A DNA stretch of 64,000 nucleotides from Gammaproteobacteria bacterium. GTDB lineage: Bacteria > Pseudomonadota > Gammaproteobacteria > Arenicellales > Poriferihabitantaceae. The position numbers and the translations under genes were made by a program. The notes under the pieces are model-generated. The model did no database searches and was not told the DNA's origin. It saw only the letters and a program-made list of their open reading frames with translations. The stretch covers positions 1 to 64,000 of the forward strand of contig JAPOUQ010000048.1 in NCBI GenBank assembly GCA_026708585.1, read 5' to 3'. Position 1 is the first letter of the stretch. Each line of letters starts with the position of its first letter. Below are positions 36,004 through 44,750 of the stretch, piece after piece.

Positions 36004-37830
36004 ATGAGCTGGCAGAGAAATATTTTACGTGTAGATTTAACCAGAGGGACTGTATCGACAGAACCATTGAACATGGAGTGGGCTAACGACTATTTAGGGG
36101 CTCGTGGTTTAGCTACCCGTTATCTTTACGAAGAAATGGAGCCTTCTGTAGACCCACTTAGTCCTGAAAATGTGCTGATTTTCGCCAATGGACCGCTCGG
36201 TGGGACGATGGCCTCAACCAGTGGTCGTTATGTTGTGGTAACGAAGGGACCACTAACCGGCTCCATCGCTTGCTCGAACTCGGGTGGAAAATTTGGTGCC
36301 GAGATGAAATATGCTGGTTTTGATCTTATCATTATCAGAGGAAAATCAGATCGCCCAGTTTATCTCAAAATTTCAAATCATCAGGCTGAGCTACTACCTG
36401 CTGATGAGATCTGGGGGCAAACTGTTTGGTATACCGATGAATGGATTCACAAGCAACATCAGGAACCAGAAATGAAAATCGCTGCAATTGGCGTGTCTGG
36501 TGAACAAGGTGTTCGTTATGCCTGTGTGGTCAACGATTTGCATCGTGCTGCAGGACGTTCGGGAGTCGGAGCGGTTATGGGGAGCAAGAATCTAAAAGCA
36601 ATTGCAGCAAGGGGTTCTCTTGGTGTAAATAATGAGAACCCGAAACAATTCATGTCTGCTATCCAAAAGACCAATAGTGTTTTGCATAAAAGTGGTAATC
36701 GACGGGGTCTGATGCGCTATGGTACACATGCAATGCTCGATAACATGCAGGAGTTCGGAGGGCTTCCAACCCGAAATTTCCAAGATGTAACTTTTGAGGG
36801 TGCGAACAGTATCAATCACGAATCGGTAACCACCAAAAACAGAAATGGGCATACCAATCTGATTCGGAATGCGGCCTGTTTTGGGTGCACCATTGGATGT
36901 GGGCGTATTGCTCATATAGACCCTAATCATTTCAGTGTGAAAGACCGTCCCGAATACCATATTGCCTCTGGAGGTTTGGAGTATGAAACTGCTTTTGCAT
37001 TTGGCCCTGTAGTCGGAGTTGATGATCTTGATGCATTAACTTTTGCAGGATTCATGATGAATGAACATGGTATGGACCCGATATCATTTGGAGTTACCCT
37101 AGCAGCAGCTATGGAGTTGTATGAATTAGGTGCGATTACCAAAGAGCAGACAGATGAAATTGATCTCAGTTTTGGAAGTGCTGAGGCTTTGGTCGTCATG
37201 TCCGAAAAGACCGGAAAATACCAAGGTTTCGGAAAGGATTTGGGTCTTGGTTCCAAGTTATTGTGTGAAAAATATGGGCACCCAGAATTAGCAATGGTTG
37301 CCAAGGGTCAGGAATTTGCCGGTTATGATGGCCGTTCCATGCAAGGTATGGGTCTCGGTTATGCTACTAGTAATCGAGGTGCATGTCATTTAAAGCATGA
37401 TACGTTTGAGGAAGACTATCAGACTCCCGGTACGGAAGGTAAAGCTGAAGCATGTGCTCGAACTCAGGACTTTGTCGCAATGGTAGACTCAACTGGCTTG
37501 TGCTTATTTACCACAGGTACTTGGGGGTATGAAGATTTTGCAATTATGGTTGATGCTGATCTGCCAGGTGAGTGGAGTGTCGAACGACTTCGGCAAACCG
37601 GTGAGAGAATTTGGAATCTTGAGAAGCTATTTAACTTAAAGGCAGGTCTAACCAAATCAGATGACACATTACCTCCACGTATTTTGGCTGAGCCGGTCCC
37701 AGCAGGATTTAACAAGGGTGGTGTATGTGAACTAGATGTGATGCTACCCGAATACTATAAAATCCGCGGTTGGAATGAGGATGGAATGCCAGGTATCGAT
37801 AAACTAAATAATTTGTCTCTTCGGGTTTGA
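36004..37830 (+). CDS. aldehyde:ferredoxin oxidoreductase (tungsten type)
   Basis: Oxidises aldehydes to acids with a W- or Mo-bispterin and a 4Fe-4S cluster. The 608-residue length and fold markers fit: N-terminal LRVDLTRGTV, NGPLGGT, SNSGGKFGAEMKYAGFD, then cluster ligands C292, C295, C299 (CxxCxxxC) and C500, and DLHRAAGRSGVGAVMGSKNLKA for cofactor. No ferredoxin, cofactor or tungstate transport gene is adjacent. These enzymes are usually found in anaerobes; family members occur in some aerobic bacteria. Electron acceptor and substrate are unknown. Confidence 0.93.
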   Translation: MSWQRNILRVDLTRGTVSTEPLNMEWANDYLGARGLATRYLYEEMEPSVDPLSPENVLIFANGPLGGTMASTSGRYVVVTKGPLTGSIACSNSGGKFGAEMKYAGFDLIIIRGKSDRPVYLKISNHQAELLPADEIWGQTVWYTDEWIHKQHQEPEMKIAAIGVSGEQGVRYACVVNDLHRAAGRSGVGAVMGSKNLKAIAARGSLGVNNENPKQFMSAIQKTNSVLHKSGNRRGLMRYGTHAMLDNMQEFGGLPTRNFQDVTFEGANSINHESVTTKNRNGHTNLIRNAACFGCTIGCGRIAHIDPNHFSVKDRPEYHIASGGLEYETAFAFGPVVGVDDLDALTFAGFMMNEHGMDPISFGVTLAAAMELYELGAITKEQTDEIDLSFGSAEALVVMSEKTGKYQGFGKDLGLGSKLLCEKYGHPELAMVAKGQEFAGYDGRSMQGMGLGYATSNRGACHLKHDTFEEDYQTPGTEGKAEACARTQDFVAMVDSTGLCLFTTGTWGYEDFAIMVDADLPGEWSVERLRQTGERIWNLEKLFNLKAGLTKSDDTLPPRILAEPVPAGFNKGGVCELDVMLPEYYKIRGWNEDGMPGIDKLNNLSLRV

Positions 37831-37834
37831 AGCC

Positions 37835-38638
37835 TTATCGAGTTTCATCTTGCAGGAGTTGCTCACTCAAACTAACGGTGCTAAATCCTGCGTCAACGTA
37901 GGTAATTTCGCCCGTAATTCCGGATGCCAGATCTGAACATAGAAATGCCGCAGTATTACCAACTTCATCTATGGTCACAGGCCGACCTAATGGGGCAACT
38001 TTTTCGAAATAGCCAAGCATTGCTCGAAAATTCTTGATACCAGAGGCTGCCAGCGTTCGTATTGGACCTGCTGAAATAGCATTTACTCGGATATTTTGAC
38101 TGCCAAGGGATTGTGCCATATAGCGTACATTTGCTTCTAGACTCGCTTTTGCTAATCCCATAACATTGTAGTTTGGCATAGAGCGGACTGCTCCTAGATA
38201 ACTCAAGGTCAGCATGCTGGCATCTCGACCCTGCATAAGTGGTAATGCCGCTTTGCCCATGGCAGAGAAACTATAAGAACTGATGTCATGCGCTAAAGTA
38301 AAGCCTTCACGCGTGACTGTCTCAAGATAATTTCCATCAAGTTCTTCGCGATTAGCAAATGCTATGCAATGGACAAGTATATCAAGGCTATCCCAATGTT
38401 CCCCAAGTTCAACAAATAAATTGTTGATATCATCATCACTTGAAACATCACACGGTAGAATTGTATTTGAGCCCAGTTGTTTGCCAAGATCAATGACCCT
38501 GGATTTAAGCTTGTCATTGGGATAGGAAAATGCAAGTTCAGCACCTTGTCTATGCATGGACTGAGCAATACCCCAGGCGATAGATCGATTATTCGCGATC
38601 CCGCAGATCAGCGCTTTTTTTCCGCTAAGAAAGCCCAT
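37835..38638 (-). CDS. fabI: enoyl-[acyl-carrier-protein] reductase FabI
   Basis: Last reductive step of each fatty acid elongation round, NADH-dependent. The 267-residue SDR protein has GLIxG-like [16 protein letters not shown] for [12 protein letters not shown], and the extended active site with [11 protein letters not shown] and the Tyr-Lys pair of [13 protein letters not shown]. The C-terminal [20 protein letters not shown] is standard. Convergent with the aldehyde oxidoreductase gene, 4 nt apart. Confidence 0.95.
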   Translation of the reverse strand: MGFLSGKKALICGIANNRSIAWGIAQSMHRQGAELAFSYPNDKLKSRVIDLGKQLGSNTILPCDVSSDDDINNLFVELGEHWDSLDILVHCIAFANREELDGNYLETVTREGFTLAHDISSYSFSAMGKAALPLMQGRDASMLTLSYLGAVRSMPNYNVMGLAKASLEANVRYMAQSLGSQNIRVNAISAGPIRTLAASGIKNFRAMLGYFEKVAPLGRPVTIDEVGNTAAFLCSDLASGITGEITYVDAGFSTVSLSEQLLQDETR

Positions 38639-38786
38639 ATTGAAGTTATAAGTTTCAATGGTTATAGAACATTGGTTATTCTACATCATGCCCTTATGTT
38701 TCATTGAAAAGGATATAGGCGTAGGTTTTCTAATTTTGAATGTTCGATAATAATAATAAGTAAATTTAATGCCGAGCATGGTTTGA

Positions 38787-39278
38787 ATGAAACGCATCAT
38801 GCAATATCGGCATGAAGGTATGGAAGAGAGTACTGTGTCGATAGTCTCAATTGCTACTCGGGGTGGGCATCCAGCAGTTTCAATTGACAGCAAAGTTATC
38901 CAAGATCCGGCCAAGGAAAATCCGGATCTGCCAGGTGCTGATCGCCTTCGAGCACAGCTACAGTATCACTTTGGGGCAGATGGAAGTTCCGCTACATCCA
39001 ACGAGATTATTGCGTTATGTGAACTGGTTCAGGAACTAGATCTGCGAGATCGAATCGTAACCGTTGATGACATGCATATCCAGATTGAAACGGCCGAACT
39101 GATGATTGAGCGGTGTGTAGCGGATTAGGTGATCACTGCGGTTAAGAAGAATCAGAAGATCAATGCTGGCAGAGTTCATGACCTCGACATGGAAGCCTCT
39201 GATCGGATCGATTATATACTGGAACAAGGACATGTCCGAATCGAATCCCGACACTGCACAGTAGTCGATCTAAAATAA
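38787..39278 (+). mobile_element. remnant of an ISAs1-family transposase
   Basis: 38787-39128 encodes AVSIDSKVIQ (from the AIDGKTLRG motif of the family), then SNEIIALCELVQELDLRDRIVTVDDMHIQIETAELMIERC. A TAG at 39126-39128 interrupts, exactly where homologues have a Tyr codon (GDY-VLALK). The same frame continues after it: VITAVKKNQ, then EQGHVRIESRHCTVVDLK and TAA at 39276-39278. Flanking parts of the transposase and the terminal repeats are missing. It is an inactive relic. Confidence 0.8.
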
Positions 39279-39451
39279 CTCGGAACTTTTTCAACCGGAA
39301 AAACAGATTGGCTTGAGTTACGATTTCGATTGAGTGGTCATGTTTTACGGCAAATGCTATACACTCCCAAATTCGTCCACCTCGAAATTCTTACCAAAAA
39401 AACTGAAAAATGGAGAAAATAGGATTTTTGTCTGGACTTGGATGTTTGTAG

Positions 39452-40207
39452 TTGTTATCAAAAAAGTTACATTCTGAATTTATCACTCTGGTCTCTGATC
39501 AGTCAAATATTCTCTATACCAAAAGGGTTATGCAGATTCTAGATGTTTCTTTGCAGTCAGAGTCTGAAATAAATCAAACAACTAGCAAAAAGCCTTATCT
39601 TGTTAGAGTGTCTGGAAATAGGATTCAACTTGAATATTTGAAAAACAAACGTAAGCCCTTTGTGCCGATGATATCACCCGGTTTTCAGGCTAAAGGTGGA
39701 GACCCTTTGCTCCGAGCAATTGGAATCAAACAGGGAACTGTAATCGATATGACTGCAGGTTGGTGTGTTGATGCCTCCAGGATAGCATGTTCGGGCTGTA
39801 ATATCATTGCTTTCGAAAACAATCCTTTAGTTTATGTGCTGACTCAAAATGCGATTGAACATTGTCAGAGTCCTCTCATCAAACAAAGATTGGATTTAAG
39901 GCATGCAGACAGTATCCAAGCATTACAATCTAACGCCATAGATGCCGATGTAATTTATATGGATCCGATGTTCCCTTCTTATAAACGTGATGCAGCCTCA
40001 CCTAAACCAATTACCCTGCTACGAGATCTAGTCGATCATACGCAGGACATGCATTCCTTTGATCGAATGTTTGAATTGGCTATGAATTCAAACGTTCGGC
40101 GTGTCATCATCAAACGGCCGCATCACCAGCCAGCAATAGAGAGAGGGAAGGTTGGTGAAATCAAGAGCAAACAGATTCGATACGACCTGTACTATCCTAG
40201 ACAATAG
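39452..40207 (+). CDS. rsmJ: 16S rRNA (guanine1516-N2)-methyltransferase RsmJ
   Basis: Methylates G1516 of 16S rRNA. The 251-residue protein has the RsmJ layout: FQAKGGDPLLRAIGIKQGTVIDMTAGWCVDA for SAM, FENNPLVYVLTQNAIEH, IYMDPMFPSYKRDA and a C-terminal VRRVIIKRPHHQP. The SAM motif is divergent (family form is DATAGLGRDAF). Start is TTG at 39452; an ATG at 39530 would cut the N-terminal region, so the start is uncertain. Followed 4 nt later by rsmE. Confidence 0.88.
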   Translation: MLSKKLHSEFITLVSDQSNILYTKRVMQILDVSLQSESEINQTTSKKPYLVRVSGNRIQLEYLKNKRKPFVPMISPGFQAKGGDPLLRAIGIKQGTVIDMTAGWCVDASRIACSGCNIIAFENNPLVYVLTQNAIEHCQSPLIKQRLDLRHADSIQALQSNAIDADVIYMDPMFPSYKRDAASPKPITLLRDLVDHTQDMHSFDRMFELAMNSNVRRVIIKRPHHQPAIERGKVGEIKSKQIRYDLYYPRQ

Positions 40208-40211
40208 GACA

Positions 40212-40967
40212 ATGAGAGTTGATTCCACGCCAATTTATCTGAATCCAATTCCTGAGCCTGGTAGTCACGGAGTAATTGCTGGTCCTGAGGCGCTTCATGC
40301 AAGCAAATCAAAACGGCTTGTAGTTGGGGATAATTTATACCTGATGGATGGAAAAGGGACGAAGGCACTAGCCAGAATTCTGGATCAATCACTTCGAGGT
40401 GATGTACTCAATGTCCAGATCATGGAGGCCGAACATTTCACAGAAACTGTACCGCGAGTGACTCTGGCTAGCGCTATTGCTAAGGGTGAACGCCAATCCA
40501 CTTTACTTAGTATGGCGGTCCAGGCGGGAATGAACAACTATGTACCTCTCGAATATGAGCACAGCGCAGTTTATTACAGTTCCAAAATGCAAAAACGATG
40601 GGATAATGTAATCCTTCAATCGTGTAAGCAATGTCGTCGGCCGTACATTCCGACATTTCGTCCATCGATGTCCTTCAAAAAACTCTGTGAGTTGAATCGA
40701 GAATCCGGGTTGAAAGGTCGTTGTCTGATGATCGCAGGTGATTCAGAAGGAGAATCACTACACTCTATGAATTTCACAAATCTGCATAATTATGAGGAGA
40801 TTATCCTTATCATAGGGCCCGAAGGAGGATACAGTCGTTCAGAAAAACAACTAATTACTGATCAAAAAATATTAAAATTATGTTTGTCAGATCATATTCT
40901 TCGAATTGAGACTGCAGCAATTGCGATTTGTGCAGTAGTTCATCAACAAATTATCTCCAAGCTCTGA
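40212..40967 (+). CDS. rsmE: 16S rRNA (uracil1498-N3)-methyltransferase RsmE
   Basis: Methylates U1498 of 16S rRNA. The 251-residue protein has an N-terminal PUA-like domain with the conserved HASKSKRLVVGDNLYLMDGKG, and a C-terminal trefoil-knot SPOUT domain with IIGPEGGYSRSEKQLI and LRIETAAIAICAV. ATG 40212 follows the rsmJ stop by 4 nt; the open frame back to 40152 lies inside rsmJ and is rejected. Part of rsmJ-rsmE-orn. Confidence 0.94.
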   Translation: MRVDSTPIYLNPIPEPGSHGVIAGPEALHASKSKRLVVGDNLYLMDGKGTKALARILDQSLRGDVLNVQIMEAEHFTETVPRVTLASAIAKGERQSTLLSMAVQAGMNNYVPLEYEHSAVYYSSKMQKRWDNVILQSCKQCRRPYIPTFRPSMSFKKLCELNRESGLKGRCLMIAGDSEGESLHSMNFTNLHNYEEIILIIGPEGGYSRSEKQLITDQKILKLCLSDHILRIETAAIAICAVVHQQIISKL

Positions 40968-40982
40968 AAGAACAGAAATTAT

Positions 40983-41534
40983 ATGCAGCATCCAAGTAAT
41001 CTGGTTTGGATTGACATGGAAATGACCGGTCTATCCCCAGACAATGATCGTATTATCGAAATAGCTAGCGTTGTTACCGACGCCCAATTAAATATTCTTG
41101 CTCAAGGTCCAGTCCTAGCTATCAAACAATCGCTAGAGTGTTTGGTTGCAATGGATGAATGGAATACACGCACCCATACGAAAAGTGGTTTGGTGCAGAA
41201 AGTGCGTGAATCCAAAATCGATGAACAGCAGGCAGAGTCCGAAACTTTGGAATTCATCAAGCTATACGTACCAACCAATGAATCACCACTTTGTGGTAAT
41301 TCGGTTTGTCAGGACCGTCGATTTATGCATCGATTAATGCCGAAACTGGAGAAGTATTTGCATTACCGTAATCTCGATGTTAGCTCCGTAAATGAACTGG
41401 TTCAGCGCTGGAGACCAGATTTAATCAATGGTTTCAAAAAACGCAACACACACCGAGCACTTGATGACATTCTGGAATCGATAGAGGAACTAAAGTACTA
41501 TCGAAAGGTTTTTATCAATGACTTAGCTTTCTAA
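40983..41534 (+). CDS. orn: oligoribonuclease
   Basis: DEDD 3'-5' exoribonuclease that degrades di- and short oligoribonucleotides, including pGpG from c-di-GMP turnover. The 183-residue protein has D11-x-E13 in [24 protein letters not shown] and the C-terminal [19 protein letters not shown]. Third gene of the rsmJ-rsmE-orn run (15-nt gap); in many relatives it follows rsgA instead. Confidence 0.96.
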   Translation: MQHPSNLVWIDMEMTGLSPDNDRIIEIASVVTDAQLNILAQGPVLAIKQSLECLVAMDEWNTRTHTKSGLVQKVRESKIDEQQAESETLEFIKLYVPTNESPLCGNSVCQDRRFMHRLMPKLEKYLHYRNLDVSSVNELVQRWRPDLINGFKKRNTHRALDDILESIEELKYYRKVFINDLAF

Positions 41535-41743
41535 AGATCGGTTATATCTCTCTCTTGCATATCGCAATTCCGGTTATTTCTCAATTGAACAAAAAGAAAA
41601 TTGCGATCAATTCCAACTAACAGGTTTGGGGTCATAGAAACTATCTGCAAAATATAAGCATCAACAATATCTGGGTAAAAGAATGTCCTTGTACTTGTTA
41701 GCGTTCTAGTCGAATAGTCCCATTCAAATCTGGTGTTATCGGT

Positions 41744-41910
41744 TTAATTTAGGGGTTTATAAAGAATGGTTGACAAACAATTCCCAGCATCATTTAAAAC
41801 CCTGATCTTGGCAATTATCTGCGATTATTTGCAAATTCAGCGGTAATACCGGTAATGTCCGGTTAGCACGGCAACACTTGTCAACCATTCTTTATAAGCC
41901 CCTTAATTTA
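41744..41910. mobile_element. MITE-like element with 25-bp inverted ends and 8-bp target duplication
   Basis: The core 41752-41902 (151 bp) has inverted ends: left arm 41752-41776 starts GGGGTTTATAAAGAATGG, and the right arm 41878-41902 is its complement with one mismatch in 25. Both sides are flanked by the direct repeat TTAATTTA (41744-41751 and 41903-41910), exactly as expected of a transposition target duplication. The interior codes for nothing. Ends starting GGGG and 8-bp duplications are shared by IS1595/IS1016-type elements, but I could not assign a parent. Confidence 0.8.
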
Positions 41911-42425
41911 ATGGCTAACGAAAATGAAAACTTTATCCAAAAGTTATGTTCGAACTTTTTTATTTCGTGGATACGTTTGAATACCCCCACCACAATATGT
42001 AAATATTTGGGTAATTCTATAGTGGTTCAAAGAAATATTCGGAAAGTTACCCTAAAAAGTTGCCTAAGATTATAATCTGTATAGGAACGGTCATTATTCG
42101 GTCTGCCAATCACCCCGTCTACCATGCAATAATTGGCGTATAATGGTTACAACAACTGACTTGTTTCGTCCTAGTTGAAGCTGACCAATATTTACGGGTG
42201 CGCCAAAAAAAGATCATCGGGAATAGTATCAGTCGCAGTTGCTGAATTTGCCTGAGAAAAAGTATTTCTTTTAGGAGAGGGTCTCTTTTCCAGAACATAG
42301 CTAAATCAACGATAATTATTACAAGGCAAAAAATAGTATTTTCTAACCGGTAAAGAGTTTATGTATGAGAAGATTACATATTACATTCCGGAAATGAAAA
42401 AATAGACGACGCTAGCGATTGTAGA
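41911..42425. other. intergenic region between the MITE-like element and the repeat-protein gene
   Basis: With 41535-41743 it makes up the rest of an 891-nt gap that holds the MITE-like element. No open frame worth calling. 41535-41743 has one 8-bp inverted repeat (TCGCAATT/AATTGCGA). A TATAAT-like sequence lies near 42139-42144 but has no good -35. Confidence 0.4.
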
Positions 42426-43184
42426 ATGAAAAAATTCCGAATCAACAACAAAAGTGGATTTGTGAAGTGGTTAAGGACCATGCAAATTTCGTTTATGGTT
42501 ATCGGAATGGCCATTTTCGGGACTACAGTCTTTGCATCTTGTGGTGGAAGTCAAGGACACTCTCATTCAAATGGTGGAGGATTTGTAGCGAACACGGCTT
42601 ATGCCAGCGCTTCGGCTTTTATCGGGCCGCAGGCTTCACTTTGTGATAATGCCAAAGCACAACAACAAGCCCGCATTGAGGACAATGCCGTTGTTAAAGG
42701 TAATGCTGTTGTCTACTTGTCAGCAGTGATTTCAGGTAATGCCGTTGTAATGGAAGACTCTTATGTTATGGAATCGGCGAAAGTCACTGAAAATGCTGTC
42801 ATCAAAGGTCGCGCACAAGTATTCGGGAATGCCCGGGTATACGGTAATGCGGTCTTTGCCGAGTCTGCTCGTGCGTATGATAATGCCCGCATCTACGACT
42901 CAGCAAGGATTAGTGGGTTCGCCGATATCCGTGGAAATTCATCAGTCTATGGGCAAGCGAGAATTTCAGGAAAGGCCCAAGTGATGGGAAATACCCAAGT
43001 TTACGACTCGGCAAGCATTTCAGGGGAGGTTTGGGTCAATGGCAATATCCATGTTTGCGGAAATGCTGTTCTAGCAAATCCGACTTATTTATCTGTGCGG
43101 GGAAACCAGCATATCGGTTGTAGTGATTCTGATTCAAATAAAGAACAGTTACCGGAAGGGAACACAGTTTCAGAGAGTTTATAA
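42426..43184 (+). CDS. exported hexapeptide-repeat (beta-helix) protein
   Basis: The 252-residue protein has a basic start, a hydrophobic signal segment (about 18-37, ending VFASCGG), a Gly/Ser/His-rich linker, then about 20 imperfect six-residue repeats of type (A/S/G)-x-(I/V)-x-(G/D)-(N/S) (about 75-235), e.g. ARVYGNAVFAESARAYDNARIYDSARISG. This makes a left-handed parallel beta-helix. No catalytic His of hexapeptide acyltransferases can be pointed to. A Cys after the signal (ASCGG) could be a lipobox, but weakly. Likely a secreted or surface structural protein. Confidence 0.75.
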   Translation: MKKFRINNKSGFVKWLRTMQISFMVIGMAIFGTTVFASCGGSQGHSHSNGGGFVANTAYASASAFIGPQASLCDNAKAQQQARIEDNAVVKGNAVVYLSAVISGNAVVMEDSYVMESAKVTENAVIKGRAQVFGNARVYGNAVFAESARAYDNARIYDSARISGFADIRGNSSVYGQARISGKAQVMGNTQVYDSASISGEVWVNGNIHVCGNAVLANPTYLSVRGNQHIGCSDSDSNKEQLPEGNTVSESL

Positions 43185-43475
43185 CAGACAACAGAACGCT
43201 CATAATCATGGTAACGAAGGTTGGAATTCGTAACTCTCTGTGAAATAGGATAAAAACTCAACCATGTATAGGAATACTGTGAGGCTTTGATTTTGCAAAA
43301 GGCGAAACATAGGACGTTTTAATCCTTCACCAAAGATACGATTCATCTAATCTTTTACCCCACTTTTCTAAGGTTTAGTTTATGACGATAACATCGAAAT
43401 AGTCTGGATTTAACGATCATTAAATCTCTGAAGAACGAAGACATTCGCGCAAAAAGATTTTGGACCTGCGGACAG

Positions 43476-44564
43476 TTAATCTGGGCTCTCGACTTTTGAT
43501 TCTTGTAGAGTTTTTGTTTGTTCTTGTAATGCCCACCCAATATGTTCATCAACTAGATCAGAAACTGTTCCTTGGCGTGCTTTCAGTGATTGTATGACAG
43601 CTTTTGATTTAGGAGCATTTCCAAGAGCTACTGCAATATTGCGGAGCCACCTATGAAATCCAATCCGGCGAATCGCTGACCCTTCTGTTTTGATCAGGAA
43701 TTTTTGTTCGCTCCAGTTGAACAGATCAATCAAGCGAGAGCTATTGAGCAAATGCCGGGGAGAGAAATCGGGTTCTTGGGAGATTTTGGCATATCGATTC
43801 CATGGACAGACAAGTTGACAGTCATCACAACCATATATTCGATTGCCAATTGATTTTCTGAACTCAACAGGTATCGGTCCATAGAGTTCAATCGTATGAT
43901 AGGAAATGCAGCGACGAGCATCAAGAACATACGGAGCTATTATTGCCTGAGTAGGGCATACGTCAATGCAAGCACGACAACTACCGCAGTGTGAAGTGGT
44001 AGGTGTATCAAGTGGAAGGGGCACATCGGTATAAATTTCACCGATAAAAAACCATGAACCCTTATGCCTGTTCAGAAGATTCGTATGCTTGCCAATCCAA
44101 CCGAGACCCGCCTTCTCTGCTAGAGGCTTTTCCATGACGGGAGCACTGTCGCAAAAGATCCGATATCCAAAAGGACCGATTTCCTTTTCAATACGTTTGG
44201 CAAGTTTATTCAGTCTAGTGCGAATGACTTTATGATAGTCTCTTCCTAACGCATAACGGGAAATGTACCCAATACTGGCATCTTCAAGTGCCGACTCACT
44301 CTCTGACATTGGCTCAGGAAGATAATTCATACTTGCTGAAATAACTCGAATCGTTCCATCGACAAGTTCCTTCGGTCTAGTGCGTTTTGTACCATGTCTA
44401 GACATATAATCCATCTTTCCGTGGTAATGATTCTCTAGCCACTTGCCCAAGCGAGATTCAGCCTGTTTAAGATCAATATCCGATATACCAATCTGCTCAA
44501 AGCCTAGTTCGGCACCCCATTCCTTAATCGAACGGGATAGATGTTTGATCTCATTTTGGTTCAT
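43476..44564 (-). CDS. queG: epoxyqueuosine reductase QueG
   Basis: Cobalamin-dependent last step of queuosine synthesis in tRNA. The 362-residue protein has SARDYHKV-like RDYHKVIRTRLNKLA, CDSAPVMEKPLAEKAGLGWIGKH, and two 4Fe-4S motifs (CGSCRACIDVCPTQAI near residue 195; CDDCQLVCPWNRY near 245), then a C-terminal HEAT-like region. Its start is divergent from the ClC gene with 186 nt between. Confidence 0.95.
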   Translation of the reverse strand: MNQNEIKHLSRSIKEWGAELGFEQIGISDIDLKQAESRLGKWLENHYHGKMDYMSRHGTKRTRPKELVDGTIRVISASMNYLPEPMSESESALEDASIGYISRYALGRDYHKVIRTRLNKLAKRIEKEIGPFGYRIFCDSAPVMEKPLAEKAGLGWIGKHTNLLNRHKGSWFFIGEIYTDVPLPLDTPTTSHCGSCRACIDVCPTQAIIAPYVLDARRCISYHTIELYGPIPVEFRKSIGNRIYGCDDCQLVCPWNRYAKISQEPDFSPRHLLNSSRLIDLFNWSEQKFLIKTEGSAIRRIGFHRWLRNIAVALGNAPKSKAVIQSLKARQGTVSDLVDEHIGWALQEQTKTLQESKVESPD

Positions 44565-44750
44565 GGGATGAGAGATATTAATCAGATAATTCTTAGCGCT
44601 ACCTTTCTATACATATGCGAACATAGACATAGAATTGTTATTTTGTAGACAGACAAAAATGTCCATGAACAGAATTTTCTCCGGTGATTGTATATTATTG
44701 AAAAATCTCATTCGCCAAGAATGTAAAAGAATGGGTAAGGACAACTAAAT

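Noticed and set aside
40152..40211. Upstream extension of rsmE inside rsmJ
   Set aside because: RsmE proteins begin at the PUA-like domain, and ATG 40212 sits 4 nt after the rsmJ stop.
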